Source: Mesorhizobium sp. LMG 17147 (GTDB lineage: Bacteria > Pseudomonadota > Alphaproteobacteria > Rhizobiales > Rhizobiaceae). From it: a DNA stretch of 64,000 bases. Shown here one piece after another: positions 45,233 through 53,753 of this stretch; within the stretch, counting starts at the first letter, position 1, and each line of letters starts with the position of its first letter. A program made the position numbers and the translations under genes. Below the pieces are notes generated by a model, which saw only the letters and a list, made by a program, of their open reading frames with translations, made no database searches and had not been told where the DNA came from. The stretch lies in the NCBI RefSeq assembly GCF_024297145.1, contig NZ_JANCTC010000019.1:1-64000 (forward strand). Reading direction: 5' to 3'.

Positions 45233-46109
45233 GCGCGCGATAGCAGTTTGCGCATAATCAACGATGCATGGCCTTCTGCACCGTGCGACGCGGCCTGCGA
45301 TCGACCACTTCGAACCATGTTTGCACCCCGCACGTCGCCGACCAGCGCATTGTGGACCGTCTGGCTTGGCACGCGCCCCGACAGGAAGAACATGCGCCAG
45401 CTGACCACCGGGATGAGGGCGAGGAACTTCGCCAGCCTCTCGGCGGTTTCGAGCCTTGCCTCCTCCGCACGGCAGCCGGACTTCATAGCCCTGTGGAAGA
45501 CCTCCGCCTTCTAGCGCAGGGCGTGCCAGCCGAGCTTCTCGACCGCCACGGAGAGATCTTCGACCGGCAAGTTGGTCACCAGCTTCCAGTCGATCGGCTC
45601 GCGACCGGGCGGCGGATCTTCTTCGAGGGCGTGGATATAAGTCAGAACCTGCGGACTGTAGCGCTTTTGCTTGCCCACGGGCGGCAAGGTGTTAATGGCG
45701 GCGAACTTCACCTGCAGCCGGGTCGTCTCGTTCTGATCGACCGTAATGCGATGACGCCCCGCCCAAGGCGTCGCCCCAAGTTGGGCAAAGACGCGATGAG
45801 CCGGATCGTGTGGGGCAGCATCGGCAGGTCGCTCGTCCAGCCTGTTCGTCTGCACCCGCACGATGAAGCTAGCACACAAGGTCTTGCGCCGTGCAATAGA
45901 GCTCGTAGATATCGCTCTCCCGGTCACCCACATGCACGCCGCTCGGGCGCGCCAACGAGCGCGATGGACTGGCGCAGGTTCTCCAGCCAGTGGTAGCTCT
46001 CTTTCGTCTCGATCGGCACGCGCGTGGGATTGATGTGCCGCTTGAGCGCGAGCGTTCCCTTCGAATTGGCGACGGTGCTGGACGGTTTGTGCGCCACGCT
46101 GAACGACAA
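45229..46109 (-). pseudogene. IS4-family transposase remnant
   Basis: Pieces of one transposase appear in order on the minus strand: TKESYHWLENLRQSIALVG (about 45960), ASFIVRVQTNRLDERPAD (about 45865), INTLPPVGKQKRYSPQVLTY and PIDWKLVTNLPVEDL (about 45600), then VFHRAMKSGCRAEEARLETA (about 45490). An amber codon at 45511-45513 sits where the family has tryptophan, and a frame change lies near 45925. The N-terminal part is lost. The element is dead and abuts a recombinase fragment on its right. Confidence 0.78.
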
Positions 46110-46648
46110 GGCGCTGATCGACCACTATGTCGCCGCCTACAATGACGAGCCTCAAAAGCTCTATTCCGGGCAGGGCGCCTCGCACGAAAAGGCAGCGCAA
46201 CGGCTGGACGCCGCCAAGCGCGAATATGGCCGGGTGCTGAACGCCTACGGCAAAGGCATGATCTCCGAAGCCGAGGCCCGAGCAGCGCCTGCCCGAACTG
46301 CGCACCGGGCGTCAGCGCCTCGAGGGCGAGCCCGCGGCGACACCGCAGCCGCCGAAAGTCGTCATGCTGAAGCCGGCGCTGGTCGCCCGCTACATCAGGA
46401 ATATGGAAGCGCTGGCCGCCTCAATCGCCGAGAACGGCTATGTGTCGGAGGAAGCCAAGAAGCACCTGCGGGCCATCGTGTCGACGGTCACGGTCTGTCC
46501 GCCGAAAGCCGGCGAACCGCCCTCGATCGCCCTAGACGGCTGTCTGTCCAACCTGGTCGACCAGGGCCTAAATCAACGCCTCTCCGTTCGGGGGCGAGCG
46601 ATGGTAGCGGGAGACCGTCCAATACTCAAACGTTTCGGGCGGGACTGA
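46095..46648 (+). pseudogene. Large serine recombinase remnant (C-terminal part)
   Basis: Two frames joined near 46285 give the C-terminal region of a resolvase/invertase-type recombinase: DKALIDHYVAAYNDE and RLDAAKREYGRVLNAYGKG, then LPELRTGRQRLEGE, ARYIRNMEALAASIAENGY and EEAKKHLRAIVSTVTVCPPK. The catalytic serine domain is absent. Such recombinases move or invert islands and phages, and the piece supports the view that this stretch has been a landing site for mobile DNA. Confidence 0.65.
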
Positions 46649-46864
46649 AGAGGTTGATGACTGCCGCACCCGGAGCAGTTCGACGTATTTCCTTATTTCG
46701 CTTGGCCCGCTGAAATGCAGCCGCGTTTCAAGAAGGAACGACCGTCTGGCAGGACGACGCAAGCACTTGATAGCAAGGCCGTCGAGTGGATGGAGAAAGT
46801 CAGCGACGAACAATATCGCCGCTGAACGTTACAGGGCAGCAGCGTCTCGCACTTGGCTGCCGAC

Positions 46865-47299
46865 TCACCCCAGCCAATACCTCGGCCCCGGCCCCTTGCG
46901 TCCTGCCATATCGGCAGGGTTCGCAAGGCTACACCGGTCGATCGACAGACAGCCGCAACCGATGCACTCGGTAAGCCCGGACCTTAGGCGCTGCAACTCG
47001 GCGATGCGCTGGTCGATGCGCTTAGTCCACTGGCCCGACAACCGCGACCAATCCCGACGCGACGGCACGCGATCGGCTGGCAACTTGGCGAGCTCGGCGC
47101 CGATCTCCTCAAGCGTCAGCCCAATTCGCTGCGCGAAGACGATGAAGGCGATCCGGCGCAGCACGGATCGCGGATAGCGTCTGTGTCCCGAGCCGGCCCG
47201 CTCGGACGCGATCAGCCCGCGCTCCTCGTAGAAGCGCAGGGCCGATGAGGCGACGCCGCTGCGCCGCGACACGTCGGTGATGGTCAGCATGGAATCCAT
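46865..47299 (-). CDS. soxR: Redox-sensitive transcriptional activator SoxR
   Basis: 144 residues of the MerR family. The HTH is ITDVSRRSGVASSALRFYEE followed by RRYPRSVLRRIAFIVFAQRI, then a coiled dimerisation helix and CIGCGCLSIDRCSL near residue 119, the C-x2-C-x-C-x5-C ligands of SoxR's [2Fe-2S] cluster. SoxR senses redox-cycling compounds by oxidation of this cluster. The ATGs at 47299 and 47290 are both possible. It is divergent from an SDR/QueA-like pair, and a sox box lies in the gap, so its target is next door rather than soxS. Confidence 0.93.
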   Translation of the reverse strand: MDSMLTITDVSRRSGVASSALRFYEERGLIASERAGSGHRRYPRSVLRRIAFIVFAQRIGLTLEEIGAELAKLPADRVPSRRDWSRLSGQWTKRIDQRIAELQRLRSGLTECIGCGCLSIDRCSLANPADMAGRKGPGPRYWLG

Positions 47300-47324
47300 G
47301 CATGAACGAAAGCACGATTCCCGC

Positions 47325-47355
47325 TTGACTTCAAGTTAACTTGAACTTGTAGCAA
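47325..47355 (+). promoter_or_regulatory. SoxR-type promoter with sox box
   Basis: A -35-like TTGACT at 47325 is followed by the perfect palindrome TTCAAGTTAACTTGAA (47330-47345) and by TAGCAA at 47350 in the -10 position. The -35/-10 spacing of about 19 bases is the long spacing that MerR-family activators correct. The core CAAGTTAACTTG is the same as in the E. coli soxS promoter. It would drive the SDR gene at 47385. Confidence 0.85.
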
Positions 47356-47384
47356 GGGCCATAAAGCTTGAAGGAGCACCGGTA

Positions 47385-48107
47385 ATGCAGTCGAATGTTG
47401 ATCTTCAAGGACTTCGCGTGGCGGTCACGGGCGGCACCTCCGGGCTCGGAATGGCGCTTGTGCGGCAGCTGACCGCGCAGGGTGCGTGCGTGGCCTTCGT
47501 CGCTCGCACCGCCGCGAATGTCGAACGCATCGCTGACGAGACGGGCGCGCACGGCATTGTCGGCGACGTCGGCAAGAAGGAGGACACCTACTCGATCGCG
47601 CTACAGGTCACTGCCAGCCTCGGCGGGCTCGACGTCCTGATCAACAATGCCTCGAGCCTCGGCCCTGTCCCTCTGGCGCTCCTCGCCGATACTGAGTGCG
47701 AGGAGCTGGAAGTGGCGCTCGCGGTCAACCTGGTCGGCGCGTTCCGGCTGACGAAGGCCCTGTTCGGTGCGCTTGCCGCGTCCGCACGCGAGGGCCGTGG
47801 CGCGATGGTGATCAACATCTCCAGCGACGCGGCGGTGAACGCCTATCCCGGCTGGGGAGCATACGGCGCGAGCAAGGCCGCTCTTGCCCATCTGACGGCG
47901 ATTTGGGAGGAGGAGGCGAAGGCCGACGGCATACGGCTCCTCGCACCCGACCCTGGCGACATGGACACCCCGCTGCACGCGCTAGCGCTTCCTGACGCCG
48001 ATCCGTCTACATTGAAACGCCCCGAGCTGGCTGCTGCCGAGATCATCGAAAAGATGATCGACGCGCTACAGGTCCGCGCTACGCTTCACGCCGGGGCATG
48101 CGCATGA
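47385..48107 (+). CDS. SDR-family oxidoreductase, SoxR target
   Basis: 240 residues. LRVAVTGGTSGLGMALVRQL is the cofactor motif, VLINNASSLGPVPL the central strand, and ISSDAAVNAYPGWGAYGASK holds the serine, tyrosine and lysine of the active site. The start is 30 bases after the predicted -10 of the SoxR promoter. SoxR targets outside enterics often encode oxidoreductases and pumps that deal with redox-active compounds, so this SDR may reduce a quinone-like or phenazine-like molecule; that is inference. Overlaps the next gene by ten bases. Confidence 0.9.
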   Translation: MQSNVDLQGLRVAVTGGTSGLGMALVRQLTAQGACVAFVARTAANVERIADETGAHGIVGDVGKKEDTYSIALQVTASLGGLDVLINNASSLGPVPLALLADTECEELEVALAVNLVGAFRLTKALFGALAASAREGRGAMVINISSDAAVNAYPGWGAYGASKAALAHLTAIWEEEAKADGIRLLAPDPGDMDTPLHALALPDADPSTLKRPELAAAEIIEKMIDALQVRATLHAGACA

Positions 48108-49198
48108 TTGCCGCCGACCGTCCCGATCGGCGCGCAGCCAGGCTGTTGGTCGTCGAGGCGGACGGCACGATGCGCGACGTTCCGCGTGCTGGAATCGCGA
48201 CGCTATTCGGTCCCGGCGATCAGGTCGTCGCCAATGACGCCGCGACCTTGCCTGCCAGCTTGCACGGCACGCATGTCCCAAGCGGTGAGGCCATCGAGAT
48301 CCGCCTGGCGGGCTGGCTGTCACTTCCCGATCCAACCCGTTTCGTGGCAATTGCCTTCGGCTCGGGCGATTACCGCACGCGCACGGAAGACCGGCTGCCT
48401 CCACCTCCGCTGTCACCAGGCGATCGCCTCCGGCTCGGCTCGCTTGACGCCGTCGTCGAGCGCCTTCTCGACCATCCACGCCTTCTCGAGTTGCACTTCC
48501 CAGGCAACTGCGCAGCAGTGCTTGCAGGACTGGCGCAGCACGGCCGGCCGATCCAATACGCGCATGTTCCCGAGCCGTTGGCACTGTGGGATGTTTGGAC
48601 GAAGATTGCCGCCGGGCCGGTCGCGTTCGAGGCGCCGTCGGCAGGCTTCGCGCTCGACTGGCGCACGCTCCAAGCCTGGCGTCGGCACGACGTTGGCTTT
48701 GCAACACTCACGCATGCTGCGGGCGTGTCTTCCACCGGCGACCCCGCGCTGGACTCGCGCCTTCCCTTCGACGAGCCATACCGCATCCCTGGGCGCACCG
48801 CGGCGCAGGTCGCGCGGGCGAAGCTGCGCGGCAGCCGCATCATTGCGATCGGCACGAGCGTAGTGCGCGCACTTGAAGCAGCGGCCAATCCCGGCGGCAA
48901 TGTGCGTGCCGGAAATGGCATTGCGACAGGGCGCATCGCGCGGGGCACGCGGCTTCGCGTGGTCGATGCGATTCTCACAGGCGTCCACCAGCCCGGCGAA
49001 AGCCATTTCGAGCTCCTGCGCGCCTTTGCCGACGATGCTCTGCTCGCTAAGGCCTCCGCAGCCTTCGCCGCGTATCGATACCGCGCGCATGAATTCGGCG
49101 ACTCCATGCTGCTCAATCGCCAACCGCTGCTTCTATCGCGCAAACGGAACCGTGCCGAGGGGCTCGAGACGAAGCCTCTGCTCGAGGCGTGGCCATGA
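48098..49198 (+). CDS. QueA-like S-adenosylmethionine:tRNA ribosyltransferase-isomerase family protein
   Basis: 366 residues. The fold is that of QueA: the early barrel strand PGDQVVANDAATLPASLHGT, then HFPGNCAAVLAGLAQHGRPI and QYAHVPEPLALWDVWTKIAA, where QueA has QTVYA-like residues, TLHAAG-like ATLTHAAGVSSTGDP and GTSVVRALEAAA, and GIATGRIARGTRLRVVDAIL with HQPGESHFELLRAF. QueA adds the epoxycyclopentandiol ring to queuosine tRNA. This copy diverges at several usual motifs and is coupled to a SoxR-controlled SDR, so it may be a paralogue with a new role. Ten-base overlap with the SDR gene. Confidence 0.85.
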   Translation: MRMIAADRPDRRAARLLVVEADGTMRDVPRAGIATLFGPGDQVVANDAATLPASLHGTHVPSGEAIEIRLAGWLSLPDPTRFVAIAFGSGDYRTRTEDRLPPPPLSPGDRLRLGSLDAVVERLLDHPRLLELHFPGNCAAVLAGLAQHGRPIQYAHVPEPLALWDVWTKIAAGPVAFEAPSAGFALDWRTLQAWRRHDVGFATLTHAAGVSSTGDPALDSRLPFDEPYRIPGRTAAQVARAKLRGSRIIAIGTSVVRALEAAANPGGNVRAGNGIATGRIARGTRLRVVDAILTGVHQPGESHFELLRAFADDALLAKASAAFAAYRYRAHEFGDSMLLNRQPLLLSRKRNRAEGLETKPLLEAWP

Positions 49199-49602
49199 TG
49201 TCGGCAGGTTCGGTAGCATTCCGGGCCGCACCGCGAACGTCAGCTTCGGAGAAGTGTAACAGACGAAGGTTGATTGACGATTCTCCCCAGGTCCACCCGG
49301 TTCCGAACCGGCACAACGCGCCAATCGCCGACCTTTCCGGCGAGTGTACCACCTACCCACCGCCGCCCCGACCATCCCCGACACAGAGCCTCGGCATGAC
49401 GGCGAAATGTCGTTCCGCCGCTTCGGCCAATGGCTGGCCCACGTCGCTAAGGCCATCGGCCGCATGGACGACGATCGGTTCCCAGTCGAGCACCAAGCCG
49501 CCCACGATGAACCGCGCTCGCCGTCTGTGGACATGGTTGCCGCCGTGCTTGAGTGGTGGCGCCGGTGGCCGGTGGGCGCGACGAATGAAGCGCCGGCCCA
49601 GT
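49199..49602. other. Stretch without a recognised gene
   Basis: About 400 bases after the QueA-like gene. Frames are open on both strands because the DNA is GC-rich (for example 49353-49625 on the minus strand and 49344-49790 on the plus strand), but none has a recognisable family or a convincing ribosome site. It may be relic DNA. Confidence 0.4.
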
Positions 49603-49830
49603 TCAACCTGGGCGACGCCGTTCAAAGCTGGGGGGATCGATCTTCACCAAGCGGTCTGCGGCCTCGACCGCAGCTCGTATCCTGCTGCGCAGCGCGAGAT
49701 TCTTGGCCAGCATTTCTTCAGTGCGTTGAAGCGCGAGCTCGGTCCGATGGATGCGCTGCCTGGCAATGGCAACTTCTGATGTCAAAATAGCGGCCGCTAT
49801 CCCGTGGCCGTGGGGTTCCATAGTGTCCAT
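49603..49830 (-). CDS. Small hypothetical protein, possibly coiled-coil
   Basis: 75 residues. The central part, VAIARQRIHRTELALQRTEE followed by MLAKNLALRSRIRAAVEAAD, has the heptad-like spacing of a helical coiled coil and a composition normal for a real protein. No domain is recognised and the start lacks a strong ribosome site. It lies in an area poor in genes, so I keep confidence low. Confidence 0.4.
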   Translation of the reverse strand: MDTMEPHGHGIAAAILTSEVAIARQRIHRTELALQRTEEMLAKNLALRSRIRAAVEAADRLVKIDPPSFERRRPG

Positions 49831-50602
49831 CAGTTTCTAATACATGGGGGGCGATATCGTTCCCTGATATCGGGCGAGCGGGGTGCCGCCGTTCCTCTAT
49901 CAGTGATGAGCGCTGCCAATATGGTCCGGCCGTCTTTGCAGCCCCGACAAAGGCGCGATGCGCCGAATGATCAACGCGCTCCCTGTCAAAACAGCGCCAG
50001 AAACAGGGCGCCCCCCTCGATCCGTCCTGATGCGGCCCGATGAACTGCGGGATATCAAATCAGCGGCCGACTATGGCCGCGATGACAGGACCATTCGTCG
50101 TTGAGCAAAGCGATATGGGATCGGGCGCCAGAGGGACGAGGTGCGCCCCATCGAAATTAGCCTGCCAGCCTTGGAAATGGTTGCATGGCGAATGGGAGGC
50201 GCTGGAGAGGCTGCGCGCCGGCGACAGATCAAATCGATGCTGCGGCCGCGCTCGAGTTTCAAACGGGCAACCGGCGTTGGAGACGGTCGCCGGCCGCTTC
50301 ACGTAACGGCGCGGCGGGCGAACGCAGCCGCGTCACCCAGGGTAGCACATCGCCGTTCCGATCAAGTTCCTGCGCGACGATACGTCGGCCCGGTTCCTCG
50401 ACAACCGCATATCCTCGTCGGGCGCCTCCATAGATTGGTTGAACCAACGACTGGAAAGGGTCGGTCTTTCGCGTTCCGTCAGAGTCGCAAGAGCGTGGGG
50501 TGAACGGTACTACATCCACCCGGCCAGACGCCATTCCAACCGCTGATCCGTCTCGACCGCTTTCGGCCGCCTCGGCCGTTTCGCTAGGTCGCTTCGCCCG
50601 GC
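49831..50602. other. Long stretch without a recognised gene
   Basis: About 770 bases. On the minus strand around 50260-50460 the segment YGGARRGYAVVEEPGRRIV looks protein-like, but no start or family could be supported and it lies inside a frame that also crosses the DUF6494 gene. Elsewhere I see only spurious frames, and no repeats or RNA genes. Confidence 0.35.
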
Positions 50603-50794
50603 TTATGGAAGTTCGATCTCGCCGTCCACCACGTGGTTGAGGCCGGTGCCTTCCGCCGTCAGCGTCATGCGGACCTTCAGCTTCTTGCCGCCGATTTGTC
50701 CTTCGCGCACCGTCTCCTCGATCTTGCGCTGGGAGGTGACGCCGACTTCCTTCAGGAACTTGCGGATCGACATGTTGACGGCGTCTTCGCTCAT
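50603..50794 (-). CDS. DUF6494-family small protein
   Basis: 63 residues: MSEDAVNMSIRKFLKEVGVT, then SQRKIEETVREGQIGGKKLK and VRMTLTAEGTGLNHVVDGEI. This pattern is that of the DUF6494 family widespread in alphaproteobacteria; the function is unknown. GGAGTTCC-type purines (AGAGGAG) precede the ATG at 50794. Composition is acidic-basic mixed with no membrane segment, so it is cytosolic. It stands alone. Confidence 0.8.
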   Translation of the reverse strand: MSEDAVNMSIRKFLKEVGVTSQRKIEETVREGQIGGKKLKVRMTLTAEGTGLNHVVDGEIELP

Positions 50795-51015
50795 GGCGGA
50801 ACTCCTCTGTATCCGGAAGGGATTGTAAGAGAAGGCAAGGGATCAAGGAAGCAGGACGGTGACGCACGGTTTTATAGAAATAGACCTGGATGACCACTTT
50901 CTCCTTATTGCTAAGGGGCCGCCATTTAAGGACCAAATTCGCAACAATTTCCGCACCGCGTGGTTGCGATCGAAAAGCGACCCGGGATCACCTAGCTGTC
51001 GGTGGCGAAGTGGCG

Positions 51016-51441
51016 CTAAGTACGACCAGTCCTTGGGACCTCGTCCAGGAGATTTGGACCTTTGCTCGCTGGCAACTGACCCTCGGGCGTAAGCTTGTCC
51101 ACTGCGTCGGGGAGTTCTCTAGTGAGCCGGTCGAGAAGCTCGTCGTGGGACAATCCTGTTTGCTCGGCAAGATCGTCCAATGTTTGCGGGTCGATTGCCT
51201 TCTCAACCTGTTCGCGCTGAACGGGCCGGTTTGATCCCTTGCTTACCCACGAATCAACTTCGTCGCCCGCACCCACATTTCTGAGGCGGTCCAGGATGTC
51301 GCCGAGGCCGCCTGGGGGGCCAGCGCTAGCGTTGGGATCGGTCGATTTCCTGCCAGCGATCAACTCGCCGATCTTGTCCCTGTTCTTGTAGGCAAGCAGG
51401 CCGAGCAACGCTATGGCGACCTTTCCTATGTCAAGGCTCAT
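51016..51441 (-). CDS. YidB-family (DUF937) protein
   Basis: About 141 residues. The start MSLDIGKVAIALLGLLAYKN has a short hydrophobic stretch; then comes a glycine-rich linker (GPPGGLGDILDRLRNVGAGD) and the family core VDSWVSKGSNRPVQ, IDPQTLDDLAEQTGLSHDEL and LTRELPDAVDKLTPEGQLP. The ATG at 51441 follows GAAGGAGATG. YidB-type proteins are of unknown function; many are small soluble proteins expressed in stationary phase. The open frame upstream of the ATG is not used. Confidence 0.88.
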   Translation of the reverse strand: MSLDIGKVAIALLGLLAYKNRDKIGELIAGRKSTDPNASAGPPGGLGDILDRLRNVGAGDEVDSWVSKGSNRPVQREQVEKAIDPQTLDDLAEQTGLSHDELLDRLTRELPDAVDKLTPEGQLPASKGPNLLDEVPRTGRT

Positions 51442-52361
51442 TTCGCATCTCCTTCCACAAGAAAGCAAAAGCCATGCGCTTTTGAAAGGTTCCACGGTTC
51501 GGTCTCCCACCGGGAATTCCGGGCTATATTTAGCATCTGCGGAATTTTCGGCCTTTCGCGTGTTGGTACTTTGTACTCCGGCCAGACAGCAAATTGTGCC
51601 AGCTGCCGGTCGCACTTGGCCCGTCGGCTTCGTTCGGCGGGCTTTTCGTTGTCTTGGGTGGAAAACCCGCCTGCGACGATGGTTCGATCAGTAGCACTAT
51701 TCGCCCAGATCGGGCCTCGCATAGGAGAGCGCCGCTTGGCCATCGAGAAGCAAAGACACGACAGAGCGTACGTCAGATGCCGCACGGGCGCTGATCGACG
51801 ACGAGCGCACGGCACGAGACTTCAGCCGCTCGCCTCCGGGAGCAGCGGCTGAGGCTGAAACCACTTGGAACCACGCGATGGAGCAGCTTCGCAGTGAAAT
51901 GGCGTTGTTGGCGGATCCGGGATATGGGTCGCGCTGGCCGCAGTTCTGGTTCGCTACGGAATCGTCGCTGCAATGCTTCCGGGGTAGTTCCCTACAGGTG
52001 GCAGTTTTTCGCGTTTCTTCGCGGCGAAACGTTTCGCTGCTAGGCTCAGAGATGATCCGGGGCCTCTTGGGAACTAAGGGTCCGCTTGCCAAATCCAGGA
52101 ATGGCCGGCGGACCCCGTCAGCGCATGAAGGGACTTTTTATGCGCCAAATCTCCTCTCGAGATGACGCTACCAACAGGCAATGGCGAGGGTTGGTTCCCG
52201 CCGCATCCTGCGCACCGGACCATTGCGCGGCCAGGCCAGACTTAAGTCCTACGGTCTAGTGGTTTAAGCCTCTTCGAGGAACGTTCGTTGGTTGGCTCAC
52301 GTTGTGGTGAGCTTGGGGCGATGAAGATTGCGTCCCGGCAAATTCCAACAAGGAGACAGCT
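51442..52361. other. Long intergenic stretch, no gene recognised
   Basis: About 920 bases between the YidB-like gene and the DUF1236 gene. Frames such as 51571-51852 and 51878-52165 (plus) have no family features. A short hairpin, CGTTTC...GAAACG, occurs near 52012-52031. Promoters for both flanking genes should be here, but I see no clear operator. Confidence 0.4.
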
Positions 52362-52661
52362 ATGAGAATGCATCTTTCCACCGCAGCCGCGGGATTTTTG
52401 CTGCTGGCCGGCATTGGTGCCGCTGCTGCTCAGGACGTGATCATCGAACCGCAGCAGGAAACCGTCATCAAGGAATACGTGAAGAAGCAGCCGCTCGCAT
52501 CGGTGAAAATCCCTGGAGTGGAGCTTAATATCGGCTCGCCCCTCCCAGATACCGTCGAGCTTCACGAGGTCCCCAACGTAAAATACCGTTACGTTGTGGT
52601 CGACGGCAGAACCGTCCTTGTCGATCCTGGCACACGCAAGATTGTCAAAGTCTACGACTGA
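52362..52661 (+). CDS. DUF1236-domain exported protein
   Basis: 99 residues. Residues 1-24 form a signal peptide (STAAAGFLLLAGIGAAAAQD, cleavage after AAA-Q or thereabouts). The rest holds one DUF1236 unit: IGSPLPDTVELHEVPNVKYR and YVVVDGRTVLVDPGTRKIVK. Such small periplasmic or envelope proteins are common in rhizobia and of unknown function; this one has a single short repeat unit. The ATG follows AAGGAGACAGCT, a strong ribosome site. Confidence 0.88.
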   Translation: MRMHLSTAAAGFLLLAGIGAAAAQDVIIEPQQETVIKEYVKKQPLASVKIPGVELNIGSPLPDTVELHEVPNVKYRYVVVDGRTVLVDPGTRKIVKVYD

Positions 52662-52841
52662 TCTGATCTTGGGAGCGCTGGCCCGGATAGCGGTGGCAAT
52701 CGTCAATAGTCCGGGTCAGCAGCTCCACAGGGGGCGACCGTTCTTGGTGATGATGACCGGACGGGCGGGCGCTACGTGCAAATGGACATATTCGTGCCTA
52801 GCGGCGGCTCGCCGCCGCAACCGGCGCGACTTCGAGGAATG

Positions 52842-53522
52842 TTACTTCAGCAGTTTGATCAGCACTGCGAAAGCCGCGTCGATGTCGGCGCGAACCGCCG
52901 CCCGAACCGCTTCCGCATTGCGGTCTCGCAGAGCTGCAAACATCTGCTGATGGTGCTGGTTGGCGGTCGAATAGTTTCCAGAATCGTGCAGCATGTTGAA
53001 ATAGGGGCTGATCTGCAACCACAGGTTCTCGATGATGCTGAGCATGTTTTCCGAGCCCGCGGCCCGGTAGATGGAAAAGTGAAAAGCGTAATTGGCCCTG
53101 AGATAGGATTTTACGTCTCCGGCGGCATTGGCCTGCTCGAGTGCCTCCAGATGCTGCCCCAGCAGCATCACGCCGTGATCGTCAATGCGTTCTGCGGCCC
53201 ATGCGGCGGCGATCGCCTCGATCTCAAACCTGACGTTCCTGAGATCGATGAGTCGCGCGCGGCTTAATGCCGGGATACCGATCGAACGGCCCGAAACCAC
53301 CATCAATGCGTTGGCAGCGCTCAGACGCCGCAGTGCCTCCCTAACCGGCATCGGGCTGACGCCAAAAGCATCGGCAAGGCTCTGCACCGTCACCATTTCA
53401 CCTGGAACGATACTGCCATCGAGGATCAACTCGGTAACGTGCCGGTAGACCCTGTCCTGCAGGGTTTCCCTGGACAGCGGCGTGATTTCAACGCCCGGCT
53501 TCCTGAATGCCGCCCCAGCCAT
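52842..53522 (-). CDS. GntR-family (FadR/FCD) transcriptional regulator
   Basis: About 226 residues. Winged HTH at residues 20-80 (LQDRVYRHVTELILDGSIVP, VQSLADAFGVSPMPVREALR), then the all-helical FCD effector domain with metal-ligand histidines in ANYAFHFSIYRAAGSENM and ANQHHQQMFAALRDRN. The ATG at 53522 is preferred to a TTG three codons earlier. FCD regulators usually repress sugar-acid catabolism and are released by a pathway acid. It is divergent from the transporter and catabolic genes at 53754-62212, its likely targets. Confidence 0.93.
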   Translation of the reverse strand: MAGAAFRKPGVEITPLSRETLQDRVYRHVTELILDGSIVPGEMVTVQSLADAFGVSPMPVREALRRLSAANALMVVSGRSIGIPALSRARLIDLRNVRFEIEAIAAAWAAERIDDHGVMLLGQHLEALEQANAAGDVKSYLRANYAFHFSIYRAAGSENMLSIIENLWLQISPYFNMLHDSGNYSTANQHHQQMFAALRDRNAEAVRAAVRADIDAAFAVLIKLLK

Positions 53523-53654
53523 TTGTGCCAACCTTCCCCCATTCGGGCGACGCTTTCGTCATACCCGGCGCTTTTGCCGGGAATGCAAGGTTCGAATTGC
53601 CGCGTCAAGCGCCCGCGTGTCTAGCTTTGCCTCTCAGTCATTTCATCATTGATC

Positions 53655-53664
53655 TTTGATCAAA
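53655..53664. promoter_or_regulatory. Possible GntR operator
   Basis: TTTGATCAAA is a perfect ten-base palindrome in the divergent gap between the GntR gene and the binding-protein gene; TTGATC also occurs just upstream (53649-53654). FCD regulators commonly bind short AT-rich palindromes of this kind. Assignment rests on position only. Confidence 0.45.
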
Positions 53665-53753
53665 TCATGATACGGTCAGCCGCATCGAATGACAAGGCGT
53701 ACGTCTCGTGCCCTTGGGAGGCATTCGGTCGTCTGAACTGGGAGGAGTTTCGA

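Noticed and set aside
49353-49625. Minus-strand 90-residue frame after the QueA-like gene
   Set aside because: No ribosome site, no family, and it ends in a run of glycines; not supported as a gene.
50259-50936. 225-residue minus-strand frame covering the DUF6494 gene in another frame
   Set aside because: The DUF6494 frame is clearly the real one; the longer frame has no recognisable domain, though a short part near 50300-50460 looked protein-like.
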